Assembly (NCBI GenBank): GCA_027923505.1
Contig: BROI01000039.1
Span: 1-64,000 of the forward strand
Reading direction: 5' to 3'
Length of the DNA stretch: 64,000 nucleotides
Origin: Mayamaea pseudoterrestris
Taxonomy: Eukaryota; Bacillariophyta; Bacillariophyceae; Sellaphorales; Sellaphoraceae
Positions 43,026 through 53,383 of this stretch are shown piece after piece. The notes beneath the pieces were generated by a model, which made no database searches, was not told where the DNA came from, and saw only the letters and a program-made list of their open reading frames with translations. Every line of letters starts with the position of its first letter. Positions within the stretch are counted from its first letter, which is position 1. Both the position numbers and the translations under genes were made by a program.

Positions 43026-44561
43026 ATGTTAGAGTTTCCTACAAGTCCAACTGGAAATCGAAACCACAAGGCCATGAAGCGACCTTACTCGACGTCTCCT
43101 CCACAGCGGCAGCAGCCGCTACTGCTGCAAAGGGAGCTACATCCACTCGTGTCGACTAATAGCACATCTTCACTGCCCTGCCACTTTGGTGCAACGACTG
43201 CTCCGACTACCGGTAGTAGCAGCTACTTGGAATGGTTTTGGAATTGGCCAGCTACCAGACAGATTCCGCACAAGAGAAAGCCAAAGAAGCAGACGCTGAG
43301 ACAGATTCTAATTCTCTTTTGTGTAATTGCATTCGTCGGTATATGTATTGTTCATGTTACTTTTCTTCGAAATCATCGCGACCGGCATGAATTGGGCGCA
43401 AAGAATGTCAGTGTTGCAAGTAGTTTTGGAAGAGAGCAGCACGAGGACAGCCAGGAACAGCTACAACGAAAATTGGAAGATGTTCCACTTGTGAATTTCG
43501 AGCAACGGCGCACTGACAGCAAGATGACCCAATTTCTAATGGAACCACAAGACTACTCGCAATACACGGTTCGAATCAATAGTTGGAAGCGTCCCGAGCA
43601 GCTTCGAATTGCAATTCAGCACTACCGAACATGTTCCGGAGTTGCTCAGGTTCAAGTTGTTTGGTGTACGGCGCAAGGCGACCCTCCTGACTGGCTCGTT
43701 GACATGGAAGCAGTGTCCGAGAAAACGGATCAACTTTCCGTGATTGTGGAACAGCATGATATCAATTCGCTGAACGAACGTTTTAACGTGTTACATGCAC
43801 CAGCGACGCGAGGAATACTCACTGTGGATGACGATGTCCTTCGACCATGTCTCGCAATGGATGCAGGTTTTTACAAATGGACGAAACATCCCGACCGCAT
43901 GGTTGGCTACGATGCTCGGGACATTGTCTTGGATGGCAATGGCGGCAAGTGGAATTATGGATACATGTCAACGACGCAAAAGTCCAATCAGTACTCCCTG
44001 ACGCTGACTCGGTTCGCGTTTCTTCATGTGGACCATTTGAACAGTTACATGACGGACATGCCAGACGCTATACGCGACAAGGTTCAAACTCATTTGAATT
44101 GCGAAGACATTGCCATGAGTCTTTGGGTCTCCAGTCAAAACAATGCGCAAGTTCCGCTTTTGGCGGACCTATGGGCCATTAACTCGCTCGTGAAGCTACA
44201 CAGCAACGGTGCGATTAGCGCCATGGGACATCACAAGAGTGTTCGAGACGACTGTGTCGATGAGTTTGCTAGTCTTTTGGGTTTGAAGGATACGTTACGT
44301 CCTGCGGTATGGGTCCATAAAGGTCCGAAATCCCTTTTTGACTGCGGCGTCGCCGTAGAAGAGGCTGCCATCACCACGCCGGTTCCGCCCCGATTAGAAA
44401 ATTTACAACAAAGCATATTAAAGTGGAAAAGAATGGATAAAGTGAAAGTGTCTTTCTTATTGAAACGAATGGTGCAAGACATGATCGGCCCAGCGTTGAA
44501 CGCTGGTCTTGTCCAAGGAACGGACCAATGGAAAAAGCGATTTCCAAAAGCAGAAAGTTGA
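43026..44561 (+). CDS. Exostosin-type glycosyltransferase (GT64), type II membrane protein
   Basis: 511 aa. A basic N-terminus is followed by a transmembrane anchor (LILFCVIAFVGICIVHVTFL, about residues 96-116) and a stem, typical of Golgi enzymes. The catalytic region starts YTVRINSWKRPEQLRIAIQHY (GT64: the T/V-x-N-x-x-R-P-x-x-L start) and has the metal-binding DDDV in GILTVDDDVLRP, followed by MVGYDAR and, near the end, HLNCEDIAMSLWVS, matching the NCEDI motif of the EXT/EXTL C-terminal domain. Such enzymes transfer N-acetylhexosamine from UDP-sugars; the acceptor here is unknown. Only the GT64 half is present, without the GT47 domain of animal EXT. The palindrome ACTACCGGTAGT lies within the coding sequence at 43206. 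Confidence 0.87.
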   Translation: MLEFPTSPTGNRNHKAMKRPYSTSPPQRQQPLLLQRELHPLVSTNSTSSLPCHFGATTAPTTGSSSYLEWFWNWPATRQIPHKRKPKKQTLRQILILFCVIAFVGICIVHVTFLRNHRDRHELGAKNVSVASSFGREQHEDSQEQLQRKLEDVPLVNFEQRRTDSKMTQFLMEPQDYSQYTVRINSWKRPEQLRIAIQHYRTCSGVAQVQVVWCTAQGDPPDWLVDMEAVSEKTDQLSVIVEQHDINSLNERFNVLHAPATRGILTVDDDVLRPCLAMDAGFYKWTKHPDRMVGYDARDIVLDGNGGKWNYGYMSTTQKSNQYSLTLTRFAFLHVDHLNSYMTDMPDAIRDKVQTHLNCEDIAMSLWVSSQNNAQVPLLADLWAINSLVKLHSNGAISAMGHHKSVRDDCVDEFASLLGLKDTLRPAVWVHKGPKSLFDCGVAVEEAAITTPVPPRLENLQQSILKWKRMDKVKVSFLLKRMVQDMIGPALNAGLVQGTDQWKKRFPKAES

Positions 44562-44622
44562 ATGTACATGTTGTTGCGCGATTAGTGTCATTTATAAGTG
44601 CAGCTTGTATTCTACAGTACCT

Positions 44623-44636
44623 TACTACCGGTAGTA
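44623..44636. promoter_or_regulatory. TACTACCGGTAGTA 14-bp perfect palindrome
   Basis: It lies between the GT64 gene and the next gene and contains the ACTACCGGTAGT core found at 29843 and 43206. It is flanked by cagtac and ctg, which extend the symmetry imperfectly. Function unknown. Confidence 0.4.
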
Positions 44637-44845
44637 CTGCATAACATCTACATCATAGTCAACGACGAGAAGGTAGTAATGATGTCGTACATGTCGCTCT
44701 GCGACTCGTTTATCGCCGACTGATGATGCGTCACCTTGTTGTCGACACAATAACAAAACAAAAACCTCGATGAATCTGTGAATGCACTTACTGCTTGATC
44801 TGCCTCTTTGGTTGATGTATAGAGCTTTTTGCGATAGACGAGACA

Positions 44846-45565
44846 ATGTTATCTGCTTCGCTGGTCAAAGCAGCTTTTGTGACCTGTCGACGGACGCCAA
44901 TCGCATTTTCTGTTCTGCAGCATTCGCGACATTCTATCCGTGAGATGACTTCCGAGACTAATGCTTCCAAGCGGAGGAATCGGCGCAAGAAAGGATCCAA
45001 AGATGCTTTCAACAACCCATCCTTGTCGGATGAAAATGATACGCACATGGATGAGTCGAGATATGATGCGCCCCGACCCCAATACTCGAGCCATCAAGAG
45101 CAGGGAAATCTAACAAGTCGACAAAACTCTCTGTCATATATCTTGGCGGACATATGGACACGGAAGAGTACTCCTGCATCGATCCACCCGCAAATGACGT
45201 CTTTGTTAAAGGATCTGCGGATCACCGGTGAGCAACCGATGGAAGCAGACGATGTTTCGACGTTGCCACAAGACCATATCAACAATCAACCTGTTTCATT
45301 ACCAGCCGAAACGTCTGGCAACACCAAAAGAAGCAGGCGGAAGAAGAATATTGATTTGTCGCAAGTGGCACTTGACGAAAGTTTGGAAAACGCTGACAAG
45401 CTTTTCGTCGAAGAACGATCTGCGGACGACAACGCGTCCGCAATTTCAATTTCAGAGTCCGATCATGAACAAGGTGAACGAATTTCATTCGAGGAGGAGG
45501 AAGAAGGGGCAGAAAATGTGCCTCGGCGGCGCCCATGGTGGATGAGCTCATCAGCGTCATTCTGA
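44846..45565 (+). CDS. Disordered basic/acidic protein, unknown
   Basis: 239 aa with no recognised domain. The N-terminus MLSASLVKAAFVTCRRTPIAF is basic and hydroxylated, with no acidic residue in the first 30 or so, which would fit a mitochondrial presequence (inference). Two RRKK-type basic patches (KRRNRRKKGSK, KRSRRKKNID) could be nuclear localisation signals instead. The C-terminal third is acidic (SFEEEEEGAEN) and ends PRRRPWWMSSSASF. Most of the chain is probably disordered. The reading frame is the only long one here and stays open throughout; I rate it as a probable gene. Confidence 0.55.
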   Translation: MLSASLVKAAFVTCRRTPIAFSVLQHSRHSIREMTSETNASKRRNRRKKGSKDAFNNPSLSDENDTHMDESRYDAPRPQYSSHQEQGNLTSRQNSLSYILADIWTRKSTPASIHPQMTSLLKDLRITGEQPMEADDVSTLPQDHINNQPVSLPAETSGNTKRSRRKKNIDLSQVALDESLENADKLFVEERSADDNASAISISESDHEQGERISFEEEEEGAENVPRRRPWWMSSSASF

Positions 45566-45821
45566 CGATGCAAGCAGCAACATGAGTGCACACTTTGATT
45601 GCGCAAGGCAACTTAGTACAATGTAGAGAAAGAATTTCGTCACTGCGTACCGGTTGGCAAAGTTCTGTAGTTGTTCCAAAGCTTCGCGACAAGACGAGCT
45701 AACGAAACCGATTGTGAACCGCTACGACATCGACTGGTTTTGCGTGATGACGCATCCTTGCGGACCGCAAAACGACGACGAGTGGATCGACGCACCAACA
45801 AAGAAGCGGCTGAAATTGACC

Positions 45822-46896
45822 ATGGCGTCCCAGTGGAGAGCAGCGGTATGTCTATGTCTGTAATTGTAATGTAACGTTATAATATGATTGTATAAGAAGC
45901 GATTCGCGCGATTGATGGTGAAAGCAAAAAGGGATCCTCCATCGTCGTTCGGCGCATGGTTCATTACTGGTTAAGTCCACATATGGATTCCAGATTCTGT
46001 CTTGTGGTCGGCACGCATCAGGCGCACCTTTTTTTCGCGCAACAACATCTTTCTTCCTCTCCTTATCCTCTTTGTCATTCTTCTTTCCTTGACAACAGTT
46101 TCAATCCAACCGCCATTTTGTGGCTGGAGCACTCGTGGCAGCAGCATCCGTTCCAGCTGTCACACTGCTCAGCGACGACATTGTTCATCCGCCGGCCTTT
46201 CCATGGAGACACCGCGGATACTTTAGTTCATATGACCACGCCGCCCTTCGTCGAGGCTTTCAAGTCTACCAAGAAGTTTGCGCCTCTTGTCACTCACTTG
46301 AGCGCATTCGCTGGCGTGAACTAGTGGGAGTGACACATACCAAGGATGAAGTGACAAACTTGTGCAAGGAAGTTGATGTTTTGGACGGACCAAATGATGA
46401 GGGAGAAATGTTTGAGCGACCGGCCAAGCTTTTCGACAAACTACCCAAGCCATATCCCAATGACGAAGCTGGAGCAGCAGCCAATGGTGGTGCCTTGCCT
46501 CCGGATCTTTCCTTGATGGTCAAGGCTCGGCATGAGGGTCACGACTACATTATGTCCTTGTTGACTGGCTACATGGAACCGCCTGCTGGCAAGGTCATGA
46601 TGGAAGGTCTCTACTACAATCCATACTTTCCTGGAGGTGGAATTGCCATGCCTCCGCCATTGCAGGATGAAGGTGTCGAGTATGAGGATGGAACTATTGC
46701 GACGGTTGCCCAGCAGGCTCGCGACATTGCTCAATTCTTGAACTGGACGGCGGAACCAGAAATGGAAGAGCGAAAGAAGAATGCTGGACTGAACATGCTT
46801 GTGCTAATGTTTCTGGTCATTGGATCTGGCTACATGAAGCGTCTAAAGTGGTCGCCGCACAAGACACGAAAGATTGCTTATGTCAAGGGCATGTAG
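45822..46896 (+). CDS. CYC1: Cytochrome c1, mitochondrial complex III
   Basis: Two exons, 45822-45845 (MASQWRAA) and 46099-46896, around a 253-bp intron (GTATGT...CAACAG); together 273 aa. The haem-attachment motif CASCH lies in FQVYQEVCASCHSLERIRW, and the axial Met in YFPGGGIAMPPPL. The C-terminal anchor is LNMLVLMFLVIGSGYMKRLKWSPHK, which leaves the basic tail on the matrix side. It carries electrons from the Rieske protein to cytochrome c in the intermembrane space. The N-terminus (FQSNRHFVAGALVAAASVPAVTLL) resembles the bipartite presequence of this protein. The tiny first exon is inferred from frame and splice sites; a different 5' exon is possible. CxxCH is standard, unlike the single-Cys form of Euglenozoa. 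Confidence 0.92.
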
Positions 46897-47047
46897 TAGA
46901 TGTAGTTCAGAGTTAGCGGGATGATACATCATGTTAGACACATACTGCCTTTACGAGCTTCCTGCTAGTACATCTATTTATTACATACTCAATTAGCTTT
47001 GATTAGAATATGCAGGATCTAATGGAGCTACAGTAGGCATATACCGG

Positions 47048-47386
47048 TTATTGTTTTGACTCTGACTCATTGTTAAGTCGTCGCTGTGACTGGATCTTTT
47101 CCATTTCACGCTGATAGTCCTTGTCCTGTTTCAAATACTCTGCAAACGTTTCCTTCTTTTCAAATGCAGTCTTGATTATATCCTCCTGTCGAGCTCGTCG
47201 TGCCGGAAAGTCCTTGTCCATTTCGCCCAAGAGTCGCTTCTTTTCCTCCTTGAGGCAACAGTCAAGTCGGACTTTGATACCATTGCAGCCACCCAAGTAT
47301 TTTAGTTTCCAGTCAGCATGACATGCTCTTAGCTCTTGAATGACTTGGTCACAGTCAGGATGAGGTCGATCGAGTGGAGGATGCAT
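47048..47386 (-). CDS. CMC2: CMC2-like C-x9-C protein (cytochrome c oxidase biogenesis)
   Basis: 112 aa beginning MHPPLDRPHPDC; this start is chosen over the longer frame because CMC2 proteins start MHP. Twin C-x9-C motifs are visible: C12-C22 (CDQVIQELRAC) and C34-C44 (CNGIKVRLDCC). Such proteins fold in the mitochondrial intermembrane space through the Mia40 relay and act in cytochrome oxidase assembly. The C-terminal tail of about 65 charged residues is longer than in the human protein. It is divergent from the NDUFA12-like gene, with about 220 bp between start codons, and converges with cytochrome c1. Confidence 0.82.
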   Translation of the reverse strand: MHPPLDRPHPDCDQVIQELRACHADWKLKYLGGCNGIKVRLDCCLKEEKKRLLGEMDKDFPARRARQEDIIKTAFEKKETFAEYLKQDKDYQREMEKIQSQRRLNNESESKQ

Positions 47387-47609
47387 AACGGAGAAGGTTG
47401 TGGGCTGTGAAATAATTTTGTGAAGCAACGACAAAGAAAATGGACGGCTCGAAAGTCGCTGCGACACGAAAAATGAGTTTTCATTGACGCTGACGTTTTT
47501 CACGTGGTGACGAACGCCTCGCGTCGCGCGCACACAATCCAAGCTGCCTCGCCTCTTGATCCTGTGACTTGCACCTACACACCTTTCCACTGCTTTCATC
47601 GCCATCATC

Positions 47610-48460
47610 ATGACCAGCATTATACAAAACTTTCGACACGCACTCAAGTATCGGGGAGGATGGCGAGGTCTTTTGGAGCACATGTACACGGTGAGTAAAG
47701 TAGACAATGGAAGAAGACGCAGCTGACAAGAGGTGCGGAGGCGCGTGATGATGCAGCAAGCACCAGCTTTAACTCAATTATATCATTTTGATGCTCCCTT
47801 TAGAACGGTGACTACCCCTTCAAGTTTGGAACCTACATGGGTAGTGATGCCGCTGGCAATCGCTACTATGAAAACATTGTTGACTACCAGCTTGGCCAGC
47901 ATCGCTGGGTGGAGCCAGGCGACGCGGACAACTTCGACTCTTCGCAGGTTCCGCCAGAGTGGCAGGGCTGGTTGACCTGCATGAACGATGCGACTCCTGC
48001 CATGGAGGAAAACTACATTGAGGACAAGATGAAGAGTTTAAAGGTTGGAGAAGTCTCGCATGCGCCCTACCGCAACATTGTCGGTCATCAGGAGCCCTTC
48101 TTTAATTTTCATCACATGCACAATCAGTCACAGATTCGCTCGCGCGGCTATAATATTGGGAACCATGTAGTTGGCTTGCCACCGGGTGCGCCGGATGCCT
48201 ACTACACGCAGCCAGGGTCGCCATATAATGAAGCCTTTTTGCGCAAGCATGAAATGATTGGAAGTCTTGATCAAGACGGTGGGCGAGCCTACAAGAGTGA
48301 AATGTGGAAGGAGCGCTTGAAGACAGCGGCTGAAAAAGAAGCGGAGAAGAAGGCTGAACAAGAAACCTGGACTAAGCCGTATGAGACTGCCAAGACAGTC
48401 GAAAGGCTTTCCGCGCGAGAGCAAGCAATTTTGGCGCGTGGTGGCTCGCTCGCCAAGTAA
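47610..48460 (+). CDS. NDUFA12: NDUFA12-like accessory subunit of mitochondrial complex I
   Basis: Two exons, 47610-47690 and 47804-48460, phase 0, with a 113-bp intron (GTGAGT...TTTAG); 245 aa. Exon 1 gives MTSIIQNFRHALKYRGGWRGLLEHMYT and exon 2 continues NGDYPFKFGTYMGSDAAGNRYYEN. The family signature is clear: GxDxxGNxYYE, then GQHRWVEP and VPPEWQGWLTCMND (NDUFA12/B17.2 has PPEWHxWLH). The protein is longer than the animal form (about 145 aa), with an extra C-terminal half ending in a charged helix (RLKTAAEKEAEKKAEQETW). It sits in the peripheral arm of complex I at the inner membrane. Confidence 0.92.
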
Positions 48461-48515
48461 ATTTGCTAGTATTGGAATTTAATAATTAAAGTAAATAAAA
48501 AAAGGTTATGATTAC

Positions 48516-51500
48516 TCACTCTTGTACTTGATTATTAAGCAAGTCCTCCTGCATCTGGAAGACAACACTTCCGAGATCCGATGCATCGTCGACCTGATAC
48601 ACTTGCTCCTTGTCAACTGCATCATCTACCTTTCGTTCAGTTGGATACATTTCGCCCGACAAGAGCTGCAACTGGTTTGGCTTGTCCGCGAACTGATCAA
48701 ACGTCCGTCTGAGGTCGTAGTGTGAAGCAAAGAGCTCCTGCCGACACAAGACGTATAGCCCAAGCCGCGCACGTGAGACTGCCACAACGAGACGACGAAT
48801 GTCGCGCAAGTGTCCAATCTTTTCCGTGCGCACCAAGGAAAGTATGATGTAATTGTTTTGCTGCCCTTGGTATTGATCTACGGTCGAGACGGCGTGTGGT
48901 CGAACGCCCGCTAGTGGTGTTCCGGGGCCACATCGTTGAGCTAAAATGTCGCAAATGAGCTCTCGCTGGCCATTATAAGTCGTGAGAATGGATATCGATT
49001 CCGTTGGATAGCCGATGAGAACCATGTATTGAAAAAGAGCGACTGCATACTCAGCCTCGCCGATATTCTGGAAAAAGTAAGGCGTAGGGGCGGATTCTCC
49101 CTTGCCTTGGAAATCTTCCACATTGATAACTTGAAAAGTATGCACAAATCCAGCGTTGGCGGCTCGGTATTCTTCAGACTCAGAGACCAGTTCGAGATTT
49201 CCGAGGTTCTTGTAGCGCCAACTGTAGAGAGCAGCGATCTCGGGCCGGGCTCGCCCCTGCTTGTCAAGCTGAATGTGAGGCACACCGAGCTTGATTAGAC
49301 GAGAGAACATGCTCTGGTCAAGGCTGCTGTACGTCGCAAAGGTCATATTCTTGATAACAGGAGGGAGCTGATTATGATCTCCCATAAAAGAAATCCGTTT
49401 TAATCGAGAGCTTCCATGTCCGGTAATTCCCATTTGCAGCAGCAATGGAATGAACGTTTCAATCTCTGTCATTTGCCCAGCCTCTTCAATGACGACATTG
49501 TCGTACTCGAATCCCAGATCAAGCAAATGGCTTCTGGCAATTGCTGCATGCGTACACGTCATGGCGACAACACGGGCTTGGTGCAACAGAAGATAGTCGG
49601 TGCGCTGCCTTTGATTACGAAGCAACTCCAGAGGTCGGTACTCAGCAAGCTCGGTAAACAACGTTTTCAGCTTGCCAAATAAGTCCGTCGCCTTTTCCAC
49701 TGTCAAGCTGGTTTCATTCAGCTTAAAGTAACTAGCAAAGGGAAAGATTGAACACACATCAGATGTTGTGTCCTTCAACTTTGAAGCTTGGCGATCAAAC
49801 AAGCGAATGCGCCTTGCGATGTGGTTTTCGTAAAAGTACGCGGCTGTCTCGCACGTATACGACGGGGAACCATCTGAACCGCGCTCAGCTCTTCCGCTGA
49901 GACCGAGAGACTCGGAAAGCTGCTGGACTTGCTCTAGCAAATGGCTTCTTCGGTGCAGACTGTATGCTACTCTCCCAGCTTTCGTAAAATCATGGGACGA
50001 GTCTACTTGCAAATCACGCTCGCCCGATCCCAAACGAAGTAAGTAACGCTCATCAACATCGCCACGAGCAGTCACCTTTTGAAAAATATCGTTTAATGCA
50101 GCATTTGAATGGGTGATAATAACAGTGCGCTGTGTCGGAAAGGAATGATACAAACTGGCGATTATTTGCACTGCAACATCGGTTTCTGAAAACAAGTATA
50201 ATTTACGTGAGACATACGGTCTGACTAGAGGAGCAATTCACGGCAGGGCAACTTACTTCCTGTTCCAGGTGGTCCTACAACAACTGAAAGGCCGGGTGAT
50301 AGCCCTGACCGAATCGCCTCGACCTGAACTGGTGTAAAAGCGACAGTATTACCTCGCTCTGATTCAGGGAAAGCGTATGATTCTACATGGGCTACTCTCT
50401 TTCCATCAACATCGCTGAATCGAATTCGATAATTCTTGCGACTTTCTGTTGCGCTCTGACTTGCTGTTTCGCCGTTTCCGTCCACGACAACCTGATCCCC
50501 TGCAAACGAGTCTCGAAGGTGGTTCTCGCTGACGAACGTATCGCCAAAATCTAGTTGAACGCCTGCTTTGGGCATGTCGGTAGTCGCGCTGATATCATGG
50601 TCTCGCAAAATTCCCGATTTGTAGCTTGCTGCCGACGGGTCATGGCCCAAGAGCACTTTCTGGAGCCATAGTGGAACAACACGATCAATTGATCCCATAC
50701 CGATCATAAGGCCACGAATAGTCTCTAAAACAGCCTTAAAGTTGTTCTCTGCGCCTCTTCTTCGTACAACCAGATTCAATGAATCGTACATTGATGTTCC
50801 AGCAGGAGAGTTCTTGTCAGCGTGGTATTGTGAAGGATCAAGAGCGACACGAAGAAATCGTTTGTTCCCAACGGGTGCTCCTGAACCTGGCTCACTGAGC
50901 ACGTTGCCGTTTTCGTCCTTCACTTGCAGGATCATGCATCCGCGAACCAAAGTCACACCGAATCGGTTCGGAAATGTTGAATCGTCTTCGTCAGGGACTC
51001 GTCGATCCTTGTCATTCTCCCAGCGATGGTGACTGCCGTGCTGCAAATGGTATTCACTCAGTAGTGGCGCTCCCATTCCAGACATTCTGGACGCATCCAC
51101 CGACAAGAGAAAGATTACGTCGTGCTCGCCAAGCGCGTCCCACTCAGCACGAAGATAATCACTGCATGGCTTTAAATCAATCGCAATCTCAGCAATAACT
51201 TTCTCTGGGTGCTTCTGGCCGAGGAGGGGCTTTGCAACCTTGATTATTTTGATTTTGTTGTCACTCTCTATTGCAGTCAGCTCGAGAGCCATTTTTGCCC
51301 ATCCCGTGAATTCAGTGGTGATTTTAGTCACGGGGTTGTAATTGTCATCTTGCAGCATGCTTTGCCGCGCAAGTGGACGCAAACGCCGGACCGCATCGAC
51401 CAGATCGGATCGTATCTCGTAAGCCGATTCCAAGCGACTTAGTTCAAAGTTGCGACTTAAATAATCCAAGAACGATAGAAACGTGGCCGATGATAGCTTA

Positions 51501-52984
51501 GGAACGGAAAGAACCCTTGACGCTGGCAGCATACTCGCGAGCGAGGGTGGAATTTTCGTCGGGTCCCAAAGAATGCTCTTTGTGGGGTACAAGGGAAAGG
51601 AGGTTAATTGTTGGATCGCATCCGGAGGCATGACAATGTACTCTTCTAGTACACTTAGCAGAAAATCACGGCTATACAGTTCCGAGTGTCCAGTTGTCAC
51701 ATCCACCAAGCGCATCTTGTGCAGCAGCTCCAAGAGCTGAGAATCCTGCAATCCCCCCAAGGCATTTCGAACAAAAGTGCTCGACCGACACAACAAGCCA
51801 ACGCCAGCGTACACCAAGTCGGGTACAAGCTCGGCATAGTAGCGATGACAAAGTTTCTGCAAAATGCTAGCTCTGGCATGATACAGTGCCTGCTGCTCCG
51901 TCGAAGAAAGTGAGACATACTGCTTGTCATGGCCTCGGCTCGTCGAGTGAACCACCGGATACTGTTTCAGTAGCTTGTCAATACGCTCCAGCAGTTGCTG
52001 CGCCAAGAACATATTTTCCTCCGCCTTGGAAAATGTGGAGACGCCCAGCACCAGTCGACACTGCAGGCAAAAGTGCATCGACTGCAAATAGACGGACACT
52101 CGACGCTGCGACTGTGTGATTCCCAAGACATCGATCAAAATCTCGAGCGCGCGATGGACAAAGATCCATTGGTGCAAATGCAGGCTAGCCTCGTCAGTAT
52201 CGTTATCGTCTTCATTGTCGTCATCATCATTGTCAGTAGTGCTCATCTTGTCGCCATGCATCTTTAGTTGATTGCCTTGAAGCAACCGCAACAACGCCTC
52301 CACGACAAAGATAACCATTGGAGTCTTGTCCTTGTCAAGCCCTGAAATAGCCTTTTCATAGTCCATCTCCAAGTCGCGCTGCTTTAACTCCAGTGTTCGC
52401 CTTCGCTCCGGCATCCAGTACCAGATTGCCAGGCTTGCTCCTGCATGCAGCATCAAGTCGGGCGAAATCAATGTAGCGTTTGTCTGCGCCTGCATCCAAA
52501 CCTTGTCGCAAAAGTGAACCATCGTACTCAAGCTGTACCAATATCCAGCCGATTCATCATTGTTGGCATTCGAAAGCATGGGTTGAAGAACTGTTTCGGT
52601 AACTTTACTGAAAAGCGATGCATCATTGACAAAATCCAAACTGCATCGATCGTCGCGCGTCACCAGCACGGCAAATATTTCGCTAGCCTGCGAAAAACGG
52701 TCCGTTGCATTCGCTCGTTCTTCATTTGTAATGCCCTCCTTGTTTGTCTCCGCATGAATGCGACCAAGCGTATTCCAAACTTGCTCGGTGCTGACAAATG
52801 ATGATGATGCAGCATGAGTGCTGTGGAAGCGATGTTCAAAGTCGACGACTATTGTTTCGTAGAGACTGGAAATGTCGAGCGGCGCGTCGTTTGACAGTTG
52901 CGGCGGCCGTTGCTTCTGCTTTGGCTTCTTTTGCTGCTGCGTAGACAAGCCCTGAGGCTTGCGCTTGCGAAAGGGAGGTGCCAT
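48516..52984 (-). CDS. AQR: Aquarius (intron-binding spliceosomal RNA helicase)
   Basis: Two exons, 52984-50257 and 50185-48516, with a 71-bp intron (GTAAGT...TTTTCAG); 1465 aa, close to the human length of about 1485. The N-terminal half is the ARM-like scaffold; the C-terminal half is an SF1 (UPF1-like) helicase: VVGPPGTGKTDVAVQI (Walker A, near 903-910), VIEEAGQMTEIETFIPLLLQ (DEAQ-like Walker B), FMGDHNQLPPVIKNM, QGRARPEIAALYSWRYKNLGNL, INVEDFQGKGES, TVDQYQGQQNNYIILSLVRT and HLRDIRRLVVAVSRARLGLYV. Aquarius binds the intron upstream of the branch point in activated spliceosomes. The intron splits the lysine codon of the Walker A motif. The basic N-terminus (RKRKPQG, KKPKQKQRP) suits nuclear import. 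It is divergent from the phytoene synthase gene. Confidence 0.95.
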
Positions 52985-53383
52985 GGTGAATGAATGGAAC
53001 GATTATGCGAGCGATGATGGGCTGCAGGATCGCATGGTTCAGGCTTGCATGTCGCAGCGTTACAAAATGACCGGTACTCACATGATTGTCGCACCATGGA
53101 TGGATGGGATGAAGGGATTGCAACGAAACGAACGCACTTGATGCATCAAGCGAGCGATTATACGAGGAGGCTTCTTGCACCCAGGTTTAATCTTGCCAGA
53201 ACGATAGAATAGTTGAGAGCGACATTCACATACAGCGAGAAGCTCATTTCGATATAGAGTGAAGTCAGATTAATCGGAAAGAGAAGCGAATCGTCGGACC
53301 TTAAGAACAAGTGAAGAAGATACTTCAACTTGCACCTCCGATTCAACCCATCCATCGCGGCCATTTTCTACCTCGATTCAATC
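52985..53383. promoter_or_regulatory. Shared 5' region of Aquarius and phytoene synthase
   Basis: About 400 bp between two divergent start codons; presumably both promoters and 5' leaders. I see no repeat array or recognised light-responsive element. Confidence 0.45.
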
